A stretch of DNA of 64,000 bases from Liopterus haemorrhoidalis. Its lineage: Eukaryota > Arthropoda > Insecta > Coleoptera > Dytiscidae. Each line of letters begins with the position of its first letter. Within the stretch, counting starts at the first letter, position 1. Both the position numbers and the translations under genes were made by a program. Below the pieces are notes generated by a model, which searched no databases, was not told the origin of the DNA, and saw only the letters and a list, made by a program, of their open reading frames with translations. Below are positions 11,082 to 22,009 of the stretch, one piece after another. The DNA is taken from positions 34,626,301 to 34,690,300 of the forward strand of contig OZ020622.1 in NCBI GenBank assembly GCA_963971575.1. Reading direction: 5' to 3'.

Positions 11082-11986
11082 CAGGGTGCGCGGCCAAAAT
11101 CCGGACAAATTAATCAATTTTTTTAAACTATATTTTTTATTGTAAAAATGAAAAAGTTAACAAAAATTTTCTTGCCAAATAATGTGCAACGTCATAGAGA
11201 AGAAATTTATTCAATGTATCCCCCACTTGCTTGAATAACCGCCTCCAATCGTGGTCTGAAGCGTTCGCATGCATGTTGTAATGCGTAACGGTCCATATCA
11301 TTGAAAGCTGCTTTAATAGCGGCTTGAAGTGATGCTACATTTAGATGTCTGGACTTATTCGTGACTCTTTCAATCACGCTCCATACATAAAAGTCCAAAG
11401 GATTCAAATTAGGGCTGTTGGGAGGCCAGAATTCTTTTGACCAAAACATGTCAACATTGTCTGACAACCAGTTTTGCACTAAGTGACTAGTGTGGGCGGG
11501 TGCACCGTCTTGTTGGAGGTCCTCCTGAATGATTTCACGCATAATTGTTTCACTGACTCCGACCATCGGTGACAATTTGCGAATCGACTGTCCTGGATCT
11601 TGCAAAATCAGCTCCTGAGCCCGTTGAATGACCTCAGGCGTCCTGACAACGCGCTTCTTCAAGTGTATCTTCCTCGCTGATGTTGCAGCACCTTCCTTCG
11701 ACTCCTCCGACTTATTGTATTTCGCGACGACATCATAAACCGTCGATCTCGGGTAACCGAAAAATCGAATAATTTCTGTCGCTAAGCGCCCAGCGCGAAA
11801 TCTTTCAATTATCGCAGCTCTTCGGTTATATTCCGCACTTTGTTTCAACATTGCGACTATTTTGAGGTTATGACTGCTTAGTACATGCGTACAGCTATCT
11901 AAAGAACCAATGGCGACAACTTCAAGTGATATAGAACAGCGGGAAATTCAAATCTAATTTTGTACGGATTTTGGCCGCGCACCCTG
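11082..11986 (-). mobile_element. Tc1/mariner-superfamily element (D37D type), deletion derivative
   Basis: The inverted ends CAGGGTGCGCGGCCAAAATC and their complement are flanked by TA. A single open frame at 11207-11851 on the minus strand encodes 214 residues. These comprise an N-terminal pair of helix-turn-helix motifs (RRAAIIERFRAGRLATEIIR, LSPMVGVSETIMREII) fused directly to QQDGAPAHTSHLV and PPNSPNLNPLDFYVW. The catalytic block with the first Asp is missing by an internal in-frame deletion. The remaining two Asp are 37 residues apart, as in the maT/D37D group. Ends look intact, so it might be mobilised in trans. Confidence 0.9.
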
Positions 11987-12416
11987 TATATCTAACGGCA
12001 GACTACTGTATGTCGTTGGACTTAGGTTTAAGGAAATTTTGATGGTTATTTTACGTCTCACATGATAATGCTTAGAAACGCATTATCTCGAAAAAAAAAT
12101 ATAAAACAATAATTAACAAATGTCTAAAAAAGTATGTTTATCGAAATTTTGTTTTGCGCCCCAAACTTACTTGCGCCTGTGGCGGGTGCCTCTTTAGCCA
12201 CGCACTCGTTACGGGCCTGAGCTGTTAATATCCGGGTAATTGTAACCCGTTCCAAAAATTTCTAATTCTCGTCATTCCTAGAAACCATATTTTCTAGTAA
12301 TGGCACGACTGAATCACAAATTCTAAATAATCACCTCACTCCATTTCTCTATATAATTCGAAAATTCGTATCGTTGGGGAAGGTGTATATTGTACTATGT
12401 TGTTTGACTTTTTTAG

Positions 12417-12940
12417 ATCGCATACAAAGCTTACACGCTCCGTGTTCACGCAGATAAACTCTCTGTTCTTATCGATGTGTTCACGGACAAATTCTGGGAT
12501 TGTCACACGATCAAAGAACGAACAGAGAAATACAATAAAATGTTTAAAATGCTTCTACTCTCAATCAAATGCTATTTTGGAATTCTTCTTGTTTGCATCA
12601 TCTATTTCTTCGCGTATCCACTCATTCTCCCCAATCGTACATTACCGTTAGAAGTGTGGTTCTCTGGCCAAGAACCAAAATTGCACAAATCGCCAACTTT
12701 TGAAATTTTGTACATTATACAATTCTTTACTGTTATACCCTGTATGACTTGTTTGTGTACTTGTGATATGCTATTTATTGTAATGGTTGGCTGTGTTAAT
12801 ATACAATTTGACATGTTGAGACATAAGGTTGAAATGATTGTGGATGGGGAGAAAATGGAGGAAGAACCTGATGAAGAAAGAGAGAATGAAGCATATGAAA
12901 AACTGCAAGTTGCGGTGCAGCATCATAATTTGTGTTTAAA
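12417..12940 (+). CDS. Odorant receptor exon (TM2/loop to TM4)
   Basis: The acceptor CTTTTTTAG|ATC opens 174 codons plus two bases, ending at donor AAA|GTAAGT. The frame contains a basic loop (YKAYTLRVHADKLSVLIDVF) typical after TM2 of insect receptors. A TM3 helix (LLLSIKCYFGILLVCIIYFF) and a TM4 helix near FFTVIPCMTCLCTCDMLFIV follow. The acidic second intracellular loop (GEKMEEEPDEERENE) then leads to AVQHHNLCLK, matching the HHxxI/L element of the 7tm_6 family. A stop sits directly before the acceptor, fixing the exon start. Confidence 0.88.
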
Positions 12941-12996
12941 GTAAGTTATTTTTTCTTAAAATAATTAATTATTCTCAATTATTTGATTTTTTGTAG

Positions 12997-13104
12997 TTTT
13001 GTAAGTGACCTGCAGAACTTTGCCACTGGAACTCTATTGAAACAATATCTAGATGCAGTTACTTGCATGGGAATATTTATCTATCTGGGACAACAAGATT
13101 TCCA
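12997..13104 (+). CDS. Odorant receptor exon (TM5 region)
   Basis: A 56-bp intron separates this from the previous exon. Acceptor TTTTTTGTAG and donor CCA|GTAAGT flank 108 bases. The first base completes the split codon (AA|T, Asn), and the frame then reads FVSDLQNFATGTLLKQYLDA followed by a hydrophobic stretch ending YLGQQDF. This matches the post-HH loop and the beginning of the next helix in insect odorant receptors. Confidence 0.85.
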
Positions 13105-14066
13105 GTAAGTTTTTTCATTTTGAGTCTTAAATCTAAGTATAGTATTTCCAAAATGAAATGGCCACCTTATTGATTCCAATAATGGCTGACAGTATAACCA
13201 TTCTGCCTGCTGAGTTTATGGTTCTGTTAATAGTAGTTGACAGGACCGTAATAATTATTTAAAATAAACGCGTTTTCTTATATACTATTTAGAATGAACT
13301 GTATATACCCACATGACATTCCTTCACATTTTTATCAGGCTTAGGCTGGCTATAATTGAATTATAAATATAGGCATGTTTAAAAATCGTTTTGTTTTAAA
13401 GTCATTATAGTCTATATTAAATACTTCAAATTTGCACAAACAAAAATCATTATTTTTTAGGATTTTGTAGGTATAACCAAAAAACCCTTATACCGTCATT
13501 TTGTCGTCTGTCTGTCTGTCTGTTCGGTAAAACAGATCCTGATGCTTATGCAACTCTTTGACCCGCACATAGGAAAAATACTAAAACATCTAAAAAACAT
13601 ATCCCCCTAAAAATATAAACAAATATGTGCTCATCGAAAAAAAAAATATTTTTTTATAATTCTGAGTAGGGTATAAAATGAAAGCCCTTGGTACGTGGAT
13701 TAACGATCAAATTTTTATTTTTGCAAAATAAATTATTTTGAAGCGGTTTTTGCCAAAATTGTGCAAAAAATTTTTTGTCCCACACCCTTTAGCCCAAATG
13801 GTTTAAACTAAAAATCTGAAAAAATTCTAATGGTGCCTGTCCACTTGAGAGTAAATAGTGGCGAGAAGCTCTCGATAGCAGTTACTCTCAAGTGGACAGG
13901 CATCTAAGAGTAACTCGCAGAAAGTGGCGAGCTACTCTCCGAGAGCTAACTACTCTCAACGTACTCGCAAGTGGACACGTGCTCCCTACACTCTCCGAGA
14001 GTAGCTCGCCAAATACGAACTGTGTTCGAATTCCTGAGAGTACTCTCGAGAGCTGTCTGCTTACAA

Positions 14067-14163
14067 GATGTTCAAAAATTTGTCACCGGAGGAAATAAAT
14101 AAATTAATCGGCTTGTACGAACTCCGGGAAATACTGTCGATCGTGAAATGTGTGACAGAATGA
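14067..14163 (+). pseudogene. MADF-like Harbinger partner protein, 5' remnant
   Basis: ATG at 14067 starts MFKNLSPEEINKLIGLYELR, the beginning of a MADF/Myb-SANT-type domain in which helix 1 leads to L-W-D. Here the frame shifts around the expected WD position (REIL then D-R-E-M-C-D in the next frame). The remainder of the gene is deleted. It is evidence for the class of the surrounding element rather than a working gene. Confidence 0.55.
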
Positions 14164-14937
14164 AAAAACATAATGTTTTGTAGGAAGTTTTATACCCCCA
14201 AATTTAGAAAATTACCAACCTATTAACCATTTTTTTAAAAATTTTATTAAAAATAATTAATTAGTTTAAATTTAATTCAATTTAAAAATAAAAATATATA
14301 TGTTTCTTTTTTATTAAAATAAAGTTTAAAACATTATGTGCCTGATTAAAAGAATTATTTTGATAGAATAAATTACGTAAATTTTGTTAATAACTAATTA
14401 CCCCAAATAATTAAGTAGAGCCTAAAATAAAATTATTAAATTATTTTAGTAATTACATTTAATTGAATTAAACTATTTTTTAAAGTATCAAAAAACTTTG
14501 TACATCATCTACTAACCTGTAATTAACAACAAAATATGCTAATTAAGCTTTTAGGTACATACCCCAAATATAAAGGTAATAACCATTTTCTTTTTAATAT
14601 CTATTTTTTTTTTTTTTTTATCAACTTTATTTACAGGAAGAATAATCTCTATTTCTTCAATTTCATGAATTAGGGGCGAATAGAAATTAATTTACTTTCC
14701 TTTCTTTTACTTTACATTCCTTTATTAAGAAAAAACAAAAATCATATTCCTTTAAATCTTCTATTAAATATTTTTTAGTACAAGCTATAGCTTCAACTAT
14801 TTTTATTTGCAATTTTATTAATAATATTTAAAATAAATTTTATAAGAAAATTATTAAAAGTACATACATTTTTAATAATATTAATCAATTCAACTTTATT
14901 ATTAAAAATAGATGCAGCACCATTTCATTTTTAATTT

Positions 14938-15075
14938 TCAGAAATTATTGAAGGCACCTAAAACACGTTCAATCCATGCCTTAATCCAGCAGATTTTTTT
15001 ATTCCACTTTTTTCTTTTTTTATAAATAGTTAGAATTATTACAGCTGCTGCGACCTTTCTATAGTACGACGCCAT
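14938..15075 (-). pseudogene. Harbinger transposase N-terminal remnant
   Basis: On the minus strand from ATG at about 15075 the peptide MASYYRKVAAAVIILTIYKK continues with KKICWIKAWIERVLGAFNNF. This resembles the N-terminus of PIF/Harbinger transposases, where a basic run leads to W-[VI]-[RK]-x-W and G-A-[FY]-N-N. The rest of the gene is missing. It runs head-to-head with the MADF-like start at 14067, near the other end of the element. Confidence 0.6.
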
Positions 15076-15921
15076 CTTGGCTACTCTCCACAACTGATCA
15101 AGTGGACACAGGCTTGAGAGTTCTCTCGAGAGTAACTCTCGAGAGTAACTCTCGAGAGCAACTCGCAAGGTACTCTCGAGAGTCCACCCGATCGAAATCA
15201 GCTCTCTAGTGGACAAACCCGTGAGAGTTACTCTCGAGAGTTACTCTCAAGTGGACAGGCACCTTAAGTAATGTACATTGGTGTGAACCGGAATAGTACA
15301 ATAGGAATTTTTGATCAGATTACGTTTTTGGAAAACAACGCATTTTTGTGATTTTTGGCTAATAATGTACACAAGTTATAGCTTTGTAATACGCTACACT
15401 GGAACGTGTATGCTGGTGTAGTGGTTTTGACGCTGGCGTTTCACCCAAGTAACTCGATCCGAAAGGGATCGAACTTATGATCGAAAATATTATTTTTTGT
15501 TTTTTTTTTTTTAATTTTTATATTGTTTAAATTATTTTTTCAAAATTTTAGTTATATTTTCGCAAATGTTGCATTTAATTTTTAAAAGCGTAAATTTAAT
15601 AACCAGTGGAAATTGTTTAAATTATAATTTAAATCTGTTTCAATGTACACGAAATCAGAGGGGCGGAACTTATAACAACCAATGGAAGCCATAGGCGCAA
15701 TTTTAAAAATTCTTAATGAACCTCGCTATATATATATATATATATAAAAACTGCTCATATTTAGAAACCTAAATAATGGTATTAGGCGTTCGAATTAAAA
15801 TTAACAAAAAAAATATTTTAATATAAAATTTGTTTTGGCATCCCAAATAATCATCATTCACTTACTAAATACCTGCAAAACTCTGAAATGTGTGAAAATT
15901 CACACTTCACATCAATTTTTT

Positions 15922-16727
15922 GAACTTGTCAATTTATGGTAATTTAAAGTTATTAAAATATTAATCATTATTGCTACTATCATTGTTTATATCACTATCA
16001 GAATTTGTGTCACTACCACTGTCATTTAAATTAATATTTATTGAATTCTCTTCGGTGTAGACACTATCCTAGAATAACTCTTAGCTATTGGATTGGAGCT
16101 ATTGGAGATTTGAGCAAAAATATCTTGCTTGGGAAGACGTGGGAATATTTGTGGGAAAATAATATTAGAGGATGAACTATTAATGTTATCTTTAGGACTT
16201 GGAGCAGTGCGTCATATTATTTGAGATGCTTCTGAGAAAGTTATACTTTCGTTTGACATAAGACGTTTTAACGCCTGTTGCTTTTTCAATACAGGATCAA
16301 ACGTCATGTGGGGTTGTTAGCAGTTACCATTCTCGTGTGGACCTAAATATATCGAACACCTAGTCCCACTTTTGCAATGCTTACTCACGTAGCCCTAGCG
16401 AATACATATGTAAAACCTCAATACTGGTAATACATATGCTTCAACATTGAGTATGGTGTAGAATAGTGATATAGTCTTGGGAAGATAGCGTCCCTTAAAA
16501 GTAATGACAATAGTTTTGGTTGGAGAGTATGAAGGAGGCAATTGTTCGGGAGGGCTAGATTTGCGATTGATTCTTCGAACTGAAATAATATGTATATTTG
16601 ACATTGACTGGTCCTTAATTTCTTCCACAGTTAATGAATTATCTACGCCTCTTATAACTCCCTGACAGGAAACTAAATGCGAGGAGATATAAATATCAAA
16701 TGTATCTTTAAGAGTACTATTGGACAC
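15922..16727 (-). pseudogene. Jockey-type LINE ORF1 (gag-like) remnant
   Basis: On the minus strand the peptide from 16727 reads SHLVSCQGVIRGVDNSLTVE, INRKSSPP, TKTIVITFKGRYLPKTISLF and then VLPVLRFYICIR. After a stop it continues GYVSKHCKSGTRCSIYLGPH, ENGNC. This is the pre-knuckle domain and a CCHC zinc knuckle of nucleic-acid-binding ORF1 proteins from jockey-like elements. It is broken by stops near 16395 and 16320. It abuts the 3' end of another LINE at 16735, which probably inserted into it. Confidence 0.75.
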
Positions 16728-16734
16728 GTAATCA

Positions 16735-18470
16735 TTATAATAATAATAATAATAATAATATATATTTATTCATGAACTATACAGAGATAGAATTAGTCAT
16801 GTACATACATAGTAAAATAATAATACTTAAATATACATATATAAGAAGATAAAAGAAAATAATACAAGAGAATGGAAAACATAATTTTTGTCAATTTTTT
16901 CACCGGGAGCAATAGTCCAAATGTAAGGTGTCAGATAGAAAATCCTGAACAGAGTAAAACGCTTTCTGTAATAGAAAGGATTTTACTTTATTTTTAAAGA
17001 TATGGATTGATGATATATCCTTCAATTCTTGCGGCAGTTTGTTATATAGGACACAGGACATATGAAATGGACTTCTTCTACTTTTTGAGAGTTTAAAATA
17101 TTGAACTCTTATATCCTTGTCTGGTGTGGTAGTTATGCAAATCTTTGTTTAAATTGAACATCCTAGGATTTTCTTTTACAAAGGTAACCGCTTTTAGGAT
17201 GAATATTGAAAAAAATTTTAGGATGTTATTATTAATAAACCAGTCTCTACAAGAATCACGACTATTTAGGTTAAAAATTAAACGGAGTATTTGCTTCTGC
17301 AAAATGAATACCCTTTTGCTCTCAATTGAATAACCCCAGACACAGACATTGTAGGCCAAATTTGAGTAGACCATCGCATAATATATATACCTGCTTAAGG
17401 CTATTTAGCTGAAGAAGTTGCTTAAGCACTTTTATACAATAATAGGCTTTCTGTAGTTTCTTGCATACGGCATCCAGTTGCAATGTCCAGCTTCGGGTGT
17501 CATCAATAACTACACCAAGAAGTTTTGTTTCAATATTAGGTTCTAATGTAAAATTATTGAATGTTATTGAGATATCCGCTGGAAATTTGTTTTTATTAAA
17601 CAGAAGTAGTTTAGTCTTGGATTCGTTGACAATTAATTTGTTATTATAGCACCACTGGTTAAACTCATTAAGTGCGATATTAATTTTATGCTCAAGTACC
17701 CTCGGGTGGTCAGCCATAAGTAAAATTGAAGTATCATCTGCAAACATGATTAATAGATCAGATGATATATGATTAGGTAAATCGTTTATAAATAAAAGGA
17801 ACAAGATTGGTCCTAGCACAGAACCTTGGGGTACACCTAGTTTTACTTGAGTGTTTTGAGATTTGTCACGACTAATTTTGACTATTAGCTGTCTAAACTC
17901 GATGAAGGATATCAACCAATCATTGATTTTATCTCTAATACCAACAGCTTCCAAATTACTCTTTAAGATTTGCGCATGTAGGCAATCAAAAGCTCGAGAA
18001 AAATCGAAAAAAATTGCAGCAACAAACTTTCCTTTATCAATATTTTCATAAATACTTGTCGTGAATGATCGTATTGCTGTTTCAGTTGATTTCCGGGCAC
18101 GGAAGCCATGCTAACATTCTGATAGTATCTCGTATTTGTCAAGATATTTGATGATTCTGTCTTTAATAATCTTTTCAAAAATCTTAGAAATAATAGGTAA
18201 TAGCGAGATAGGTCTATAGTTTTCTATATTTAGACGGTCACCTTTCTTAAATATAGGTTTAACGAGGGCTGTTTTTAAGCTTGAAGGAAAAATTCCGGGT
18301 TGAAAAGAATAATTTACTAGGTATGATATTGGTTCTACTATGTATTGAGAATTTGCTTTTAAAATGTTAGAAGCATCGTGATAAGAATGGAACTCGAAAC
18401 CTAAGCTATCCTTGCCTTTATTTAAAATAGTCTTTATTCCCTTTTTGATTTGTCATAAGTGTTCCCAGCG
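16735..18470 (-). pseudogene. LINE ORF2 RT and 3' end (Jockey/CR1-like)
   Basis: The minus strand holds RT blocks in order. KPIFKKGDRLNIENYRPISL is near 18200-18260 and QHGFRARKSTETAI near 18060-18120. FFDFSRAFDCLHAQIL is near 17960-18010 and GVPQGSVLGPILFLLFINDL near 17780-17850. The catalytic MFADDTSILL is near 17715-17750, then ESKTKLLLFNK. The thumb and C-terminal region follows (17093-17374). The tail is an AAT/ATT run at 16738-16760. Stops and frameshifts occur near 18110 and 17330. The EN domain is absent, so the copy is 5'-truncated. It lies antisense in odorant receptor intron 3. Confidence 0.87.
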
Positions 18471-18700
18471 TGATTGGATGGATGTTGCTCAGAGACGCGT
18501 TGTTGAATGTGTCTGCAATCTTTTGTATAAACACAATGGGTGCGTTTTGTTGGTGGCTGGTAAGAAGTACTAGAATTGATGCGCAAGAAAACGACAATTT
18601 TGATCGTGAAGTAAACATGGAATGACATTTACATGGAGGTTAAGTCATATGGTTGTAGAACAAATAACGAACATATTTCACCTAAATGGATAATCTAAAT

Positions 18701-20396
18701 CATAGGTTCTCAAACTGGGGTACGCGAAGCATCTATTGGGGGTACGCGAGATCATTCACATAAACATACACTCATAAAGCCATAGTTTAAGAATAGCACG
18801 TTGTGGAAAAGCTCATACAATCGGTGAAGAATTGTTGTTACCTGCTGCTAAAGATATGGTTACTTGTATGTTTGATGAATCGATGGCTAAAAAATTAGAT
18901 ACAATACCGATATCTAATGACACCGTACGCCGCCGAATTGAAAGCATGGCATCAAATATTAAGGAAAATTTGATTGTTGAGCTTAAAAAAAGCAATTTTT
19001 TCGCTATCCAAATAGATGAGAGCACAGACATTACTAACTACGCTCAATTGATGGTTTACGTGCGGTATATATCTGAAAGTCGTATTAATGAATATTATTT
19101 ATTTTGTGAACCCTTGGCAACCCGTACAACTGCTGCTGAAATTTTCCAAAAGTTAAATCATTTTTTTATAGAGAATGAACTGGACTGGAAAAAATGTGTT
19201 GGTTTTTGTTCAGATGGTGCTCGGGCTATGGTTGGAAAATATGGAGTTGTGGCAATGAAAGTAAGAGCCATAACAGAAAATTGTGCGTTCACTCATTGCA
19301 GTATTCATAGAGAAGCTATAGCAGCTAAGGGTATGCCAGATGCACTAAAAAATGTTCTTCAAGATGCCATCAAAGTAGTAAATTATATAAAATCACGAGC
19401 TGTAAACTCTCGTTTGTTCACAAAACTATGTGCTGAGATGGGTAGTGAACATATACAGTTGCTCCTTCATACAGAAATCAGATGGCTCTCTCGTGGAAAA
19501 ATGTTAAGTAGATTATTCGAGCTATATTCTGAAGTACAGCTATTTTTAATAGAAACTAATTTTGAATTGCGTGATAAACTACTTGACGAGTCGTGGATAA
19601 TGACACTGGCTTATTTATCAGACATTTTTAATCGTCTTAATAACTTGAATTTGTCCTTGCAAGGTAGTGGAATTAATCGATTTTCGGTTAATGATAAAGT
19701 TAACGCATTGATAAAAAAATTAAAAATGATGGAGGAATAAAATGTGTCTGATAAAAATCTGCAGTCGTTTCCAAATTTGGAAAATTTCGTGTCGGAACAT
19801 GAAACAAAAATTGACAATAATCTTATTAAAAATATTAAAATTCATTGTAAAATTCTCGCAGAATCTTTTGAAAAATATTTTCAAGAAGACTTTTCCGAAA
19901 TGCAATGGATAAGGAATCCATTCGCTATTGAAAAGTATCCATCAAATCTCAATAATAATAATAAAGAGTCATTGATTGAAATATCGTGCGATGGAGATTT
20001 AAAAATGAAGTTTAATGAATTGAAACTTGAAGAGTTCTGGCTCATGGCTAAAAGTGAATATCCAGAATTAGCCAAACAAGCATTATTGTTTTTAATACCT
20101 TTTTCAACAACTTATCTCTGTGAATGTGGGTTTTCCTCCATGGTGATTTTAAAAAAAAAATATCGAAATAAATTAAATATCGATCCTAATATGCGGTTAA
20201 AATTGAGTAATCGAGAGCCCGATATTGAATCACTTATTTCAAGCATGCAGCTTCATCCTTCAGTGTTTTTTTCAGTCAAGTCTGCTTTGTTTAACAATTT
20301 TCAAATTGTTCCGATTTTTATTAACCTTTTTGGGGGTACGCGCCTGTTCTGGAATTGACATAAAGGGTACTCAAAAAAAAAGTTTGAGAACCTATG
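18701..20396 (+). mobile_element. hAT transposon, 1.7 kb, perfect 8-bp TSD
   Basis: The ends CATAGGTTCTCAAACT and AGTTTGAGAACCTATG are flanked by a perfect 8-bp duplication ATCTAAAT (18693-18700 and 20397-20404). GGGGTACGCG subterminal motifs lie at both ends. Most of the length is one transposase reading frame on the + strand. The identical target duplication and matching ends suggest a fairly recent insertion. Confidence 0.95.
18778..20358 (+). pseudogene. hAT transposase, one in-frame stop, N-terminus missing
   Basis: One continuous frame runs from about 18778 (LRIARCGKAHTIGEELLLPA) to 20358 with a single interruption, TAA at 19738-19740. The frame resumes in phase (MMEE*NVSDKNLQSF). Catalytic-core landmarks are FFAIQIDESTDITNYAQLMV (about 19000-19060), GFCSDGARAMVGKYGVVAMK (about 19205-19262) and HTEIRWLSRGKMLSRLFELY (about 19468-19530). 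The hAT dimerisation domain is LKLEEFWLMAKSEYPELAKQ through CECGFSSMVILKKKYRNKL (about 20020-20180). The N-terminal BED zinc finger is absent, so the copy is a 5'-deleted derivative. It is related to the SCAND3/ZBED5/FAM200 group. Confidence 0.93.
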
Positions 20397-20602
20397 ATCT
20401 AAATAATAAATTCAGAATAAGAAAACTTTATATGTATTTGAAGCAAATATTCTAGAACGTAATGTTTTAGAACGAATAATTAAATTGTAAATACATTTTA
20501 AGTTTAGATTTAACAATACTATAATAAAATTATATAGGTATATATTTATTTTAGGACACAAAATGAGAATCTAGCTAAAAGTAAAAAAAAAATTTGAAGC
20601 AG

Positions 20603-20907
20603 TAAAGTCCATTTATCGTAACTATGAAATGACGTCACAGTTGAAAAACTCACCTTGTTGCCAATTCGTAAACTGTCAAAAAAAGTTAGGTTATATCGAA
20701 CAACTTCTAAACACCTAAATGTCAACCTGACAAATAACGATTGAACAAACCAATTTCAAACCGGCAACATTGAAAAAATGTACCAACATCAAATAAATAA
20801 ATATACTAACTGAGTTATGAATTGATGTTGATTAAAACATATCATAACGTTGGTACTTAAATTAACCAAGTGTGACGTCATTTCATAGTTATCGTAAACC
20901 GACTTTA
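20603..20907. mobile_element. MITE with ~37-bp TIRs
   Basis: TAAAGTCCATTTATCGTAAC followed by TATGAAATGACGTCAC at the left end is mirrored at 20870-20907. The interior (~230 bp) is AT-rich and noncoding. Flanks suggest a TA-type target site, but the exact duplication is unclear, so the superfamily is open. Confidence 0.75.
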
Positions 20908-21483
20908 ATACCAAGATTTAATTCTAAAACATTTAAAAACCAAATGAAAACAACTGCATTCAAATACATATTACTTTTCATCCCCACCACACTTATTCAT
21001 TCCAGTCGTTCGACCTCGAGTCATCGAATGAGTAGAATGAATAGAACGAGAATATTGTCGCAAGAAAACACGTATTCTGATTAAACCAAAACCAGAATTG
21101 GTACAACAAAACGCACCCAATGTATGGAGACGGATCAGTTTTGGAAAAAAAAAATATTTTCTTTGACATATCAATTTAGTTATTTTTTGTCGGAGATGTA
21201 GTGATTGTAGTCTCTATATGAGGGGGGCCTAGGCTATTAACACTCATAATTACTTACACTTCACAACAATATACTTAAGAAGTTTTTATTATAAACTGTT
21301 TATAAATAAGTATTTTTTAAGAAAATACTTATAAATATTACTATGTAGAACTTATCACAAGGCTCTTTTATTAACCTTTATTTCACTATTGAGTATATTT
21401 ATTTTCTAAATAATTAAGATGTCACTTTATGACATGACATATGTCATCTGATTATTTATTTTAACTGTTTCTAACTGTCTTTT
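20908..21483. other. Intron 3 sequence without recognised genes
   Basis: AT-rich intronic DNA between a MITE and a SINE. No protein motif, long repeat or RNA gene is visible. Short palindromic TAAGTATTTTTTAAG-like patches near 21305-21330 are the only structure. Confidence 0.45.
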
Positions 21484-21630
21484 TTGCCGACTGGCGTAGC
21501 GTAGTGGTAACACATGTGCTCTGCGTTGCGAAGGTCTCGGGTTCGAATCCCGTTCAGGCATGGAAATTTTCTGAAATAAAAAATTGTCCTGGCTAATTGC
21601 CAAAGCAGCAAAGGCCATAAAAAAAAAAAC
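21484..21630 (+). repeat. tRNA-derived SINE
   Basis: A tRNA-like head has a good A box (TGGCGTAGCGTAGTGG) and an exact B box (GGGTTCGAATCCC), spaced as for RNA polymerase III internal promoters. A short body (GGAAATTTTCTGAAATAAAA...) and an A-run at about 21619-21629 follow. Acceptor and anticodon stems do not pair well, so it is a SINE head rather than a working tRNA gene. It sits in odorant receptor intron 3, upstream of the TM6 exon. Confidence 0.75.
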
Positions 21631-21880
21631 TGTCTTTTTTCTCATGTCTCTCATGGTTTTTCCAAGTTTCCCGAAGCTGGCAACCCGCATGACCTAAACA
21701 TGTTGCGGCCTACTTACGGTTCATTGATCGCTACAATATGAAAACTCGACTCCCGTTCTGTTGGTGGAGTTTTCTTCCACGGATTCAACCGATCCTAAAA
21801 ACCATATGGATGACCTCCGCCTCACATTCTGCCCATAAATCAATAGATTTAACAGCTAATTTATTACTTTTTTTTTTCAG

Positions 21881-21962
21881 TTTTTTGTTCCTGTTCTCTT
21901 TCGTGACCAATATGATGCAAACTTTATTTTTTTCGTTGTGTGGGCAGATTACTCAGGATCAA
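21881..21962 (+). CDS. Odorant receptor exon (TM6)
   Basis: The long pyrimidine tract and CAG acceptor precede 82 bases. One base finishes the codon left by the previous exon (CA|T), then 27 codons follow in phase to the donor CAA|GTAAGT. The peptide FLFLFSFVTNMMQTLFFSLC plus GQITQDQ is the TM6 helix and its extracellular end. The intron before it is 8.8 kb and holds a split tRNA-like element, an hAT element and a SINE. Confidence 0.85.
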
Positions 21963-22009
21963 GTAAGTTTTACTCTATCTTCAGCAGACACCTTCCGTCA
22001 CCAAATATA

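Larger units (their letters stand above)
13831..15264. mobile_element. PIF/Harbinger element, 1.43 kb, TAA target duplication
   Basis: The ends TGGTGCCTGTCCACTTGAGA and its complement are flanked by TAA on both sides (13828-13830 and 15265-15267), the 3-bp duplication usual for PIF/Harbinger. Many ACTCTCGAGAGT palindromes lie just inside both ends. Two decayed gene starts support the superfamily. One is + strand at about 14067 (MFKNLSPEEINKLIGLYELR), a MADF/Myb-like partner. The other is minus strand from about 15075 (MASYYRKVAAAVIIL then KAWIERVLGAFNNF), the start of a Harbinger transposase. Confidence 0.87.
13459..15921 (+). mobile_element. GGGTTTTG-TIR element with CTGT tract and tRNA-like module, copy 1 (split)
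   Basis: The left end AGGATTTTGTAGGTATAACC is followed by a CTGT microsatellite (13507-13525) and conserved noncoding blocks. The right end carries CTAAATACCTGCAAAACTC and a hairpin (GTGTGAAAATTCACAC) before TTCACATCAATTTTTT. Removing the nested Harbinger element at 13831-15264 leaves about 1.03 kb, the size of copies 39069-40109 and 59686-60623. At about 15409-15480 a tRNA-like block has an A-box-like GGTGTAGTGG and a B-box-like GGGATCGAAC. There is no protein-coding frame. Confidence 0.75.

Noticed and set aside
21490..21562. tRNA gene
   Set aside because: The A and B boxes are good, but the acceptor and anticodon stems do not pair properly, and an unrelated body and A-run follow. A SINE head is the better reading.
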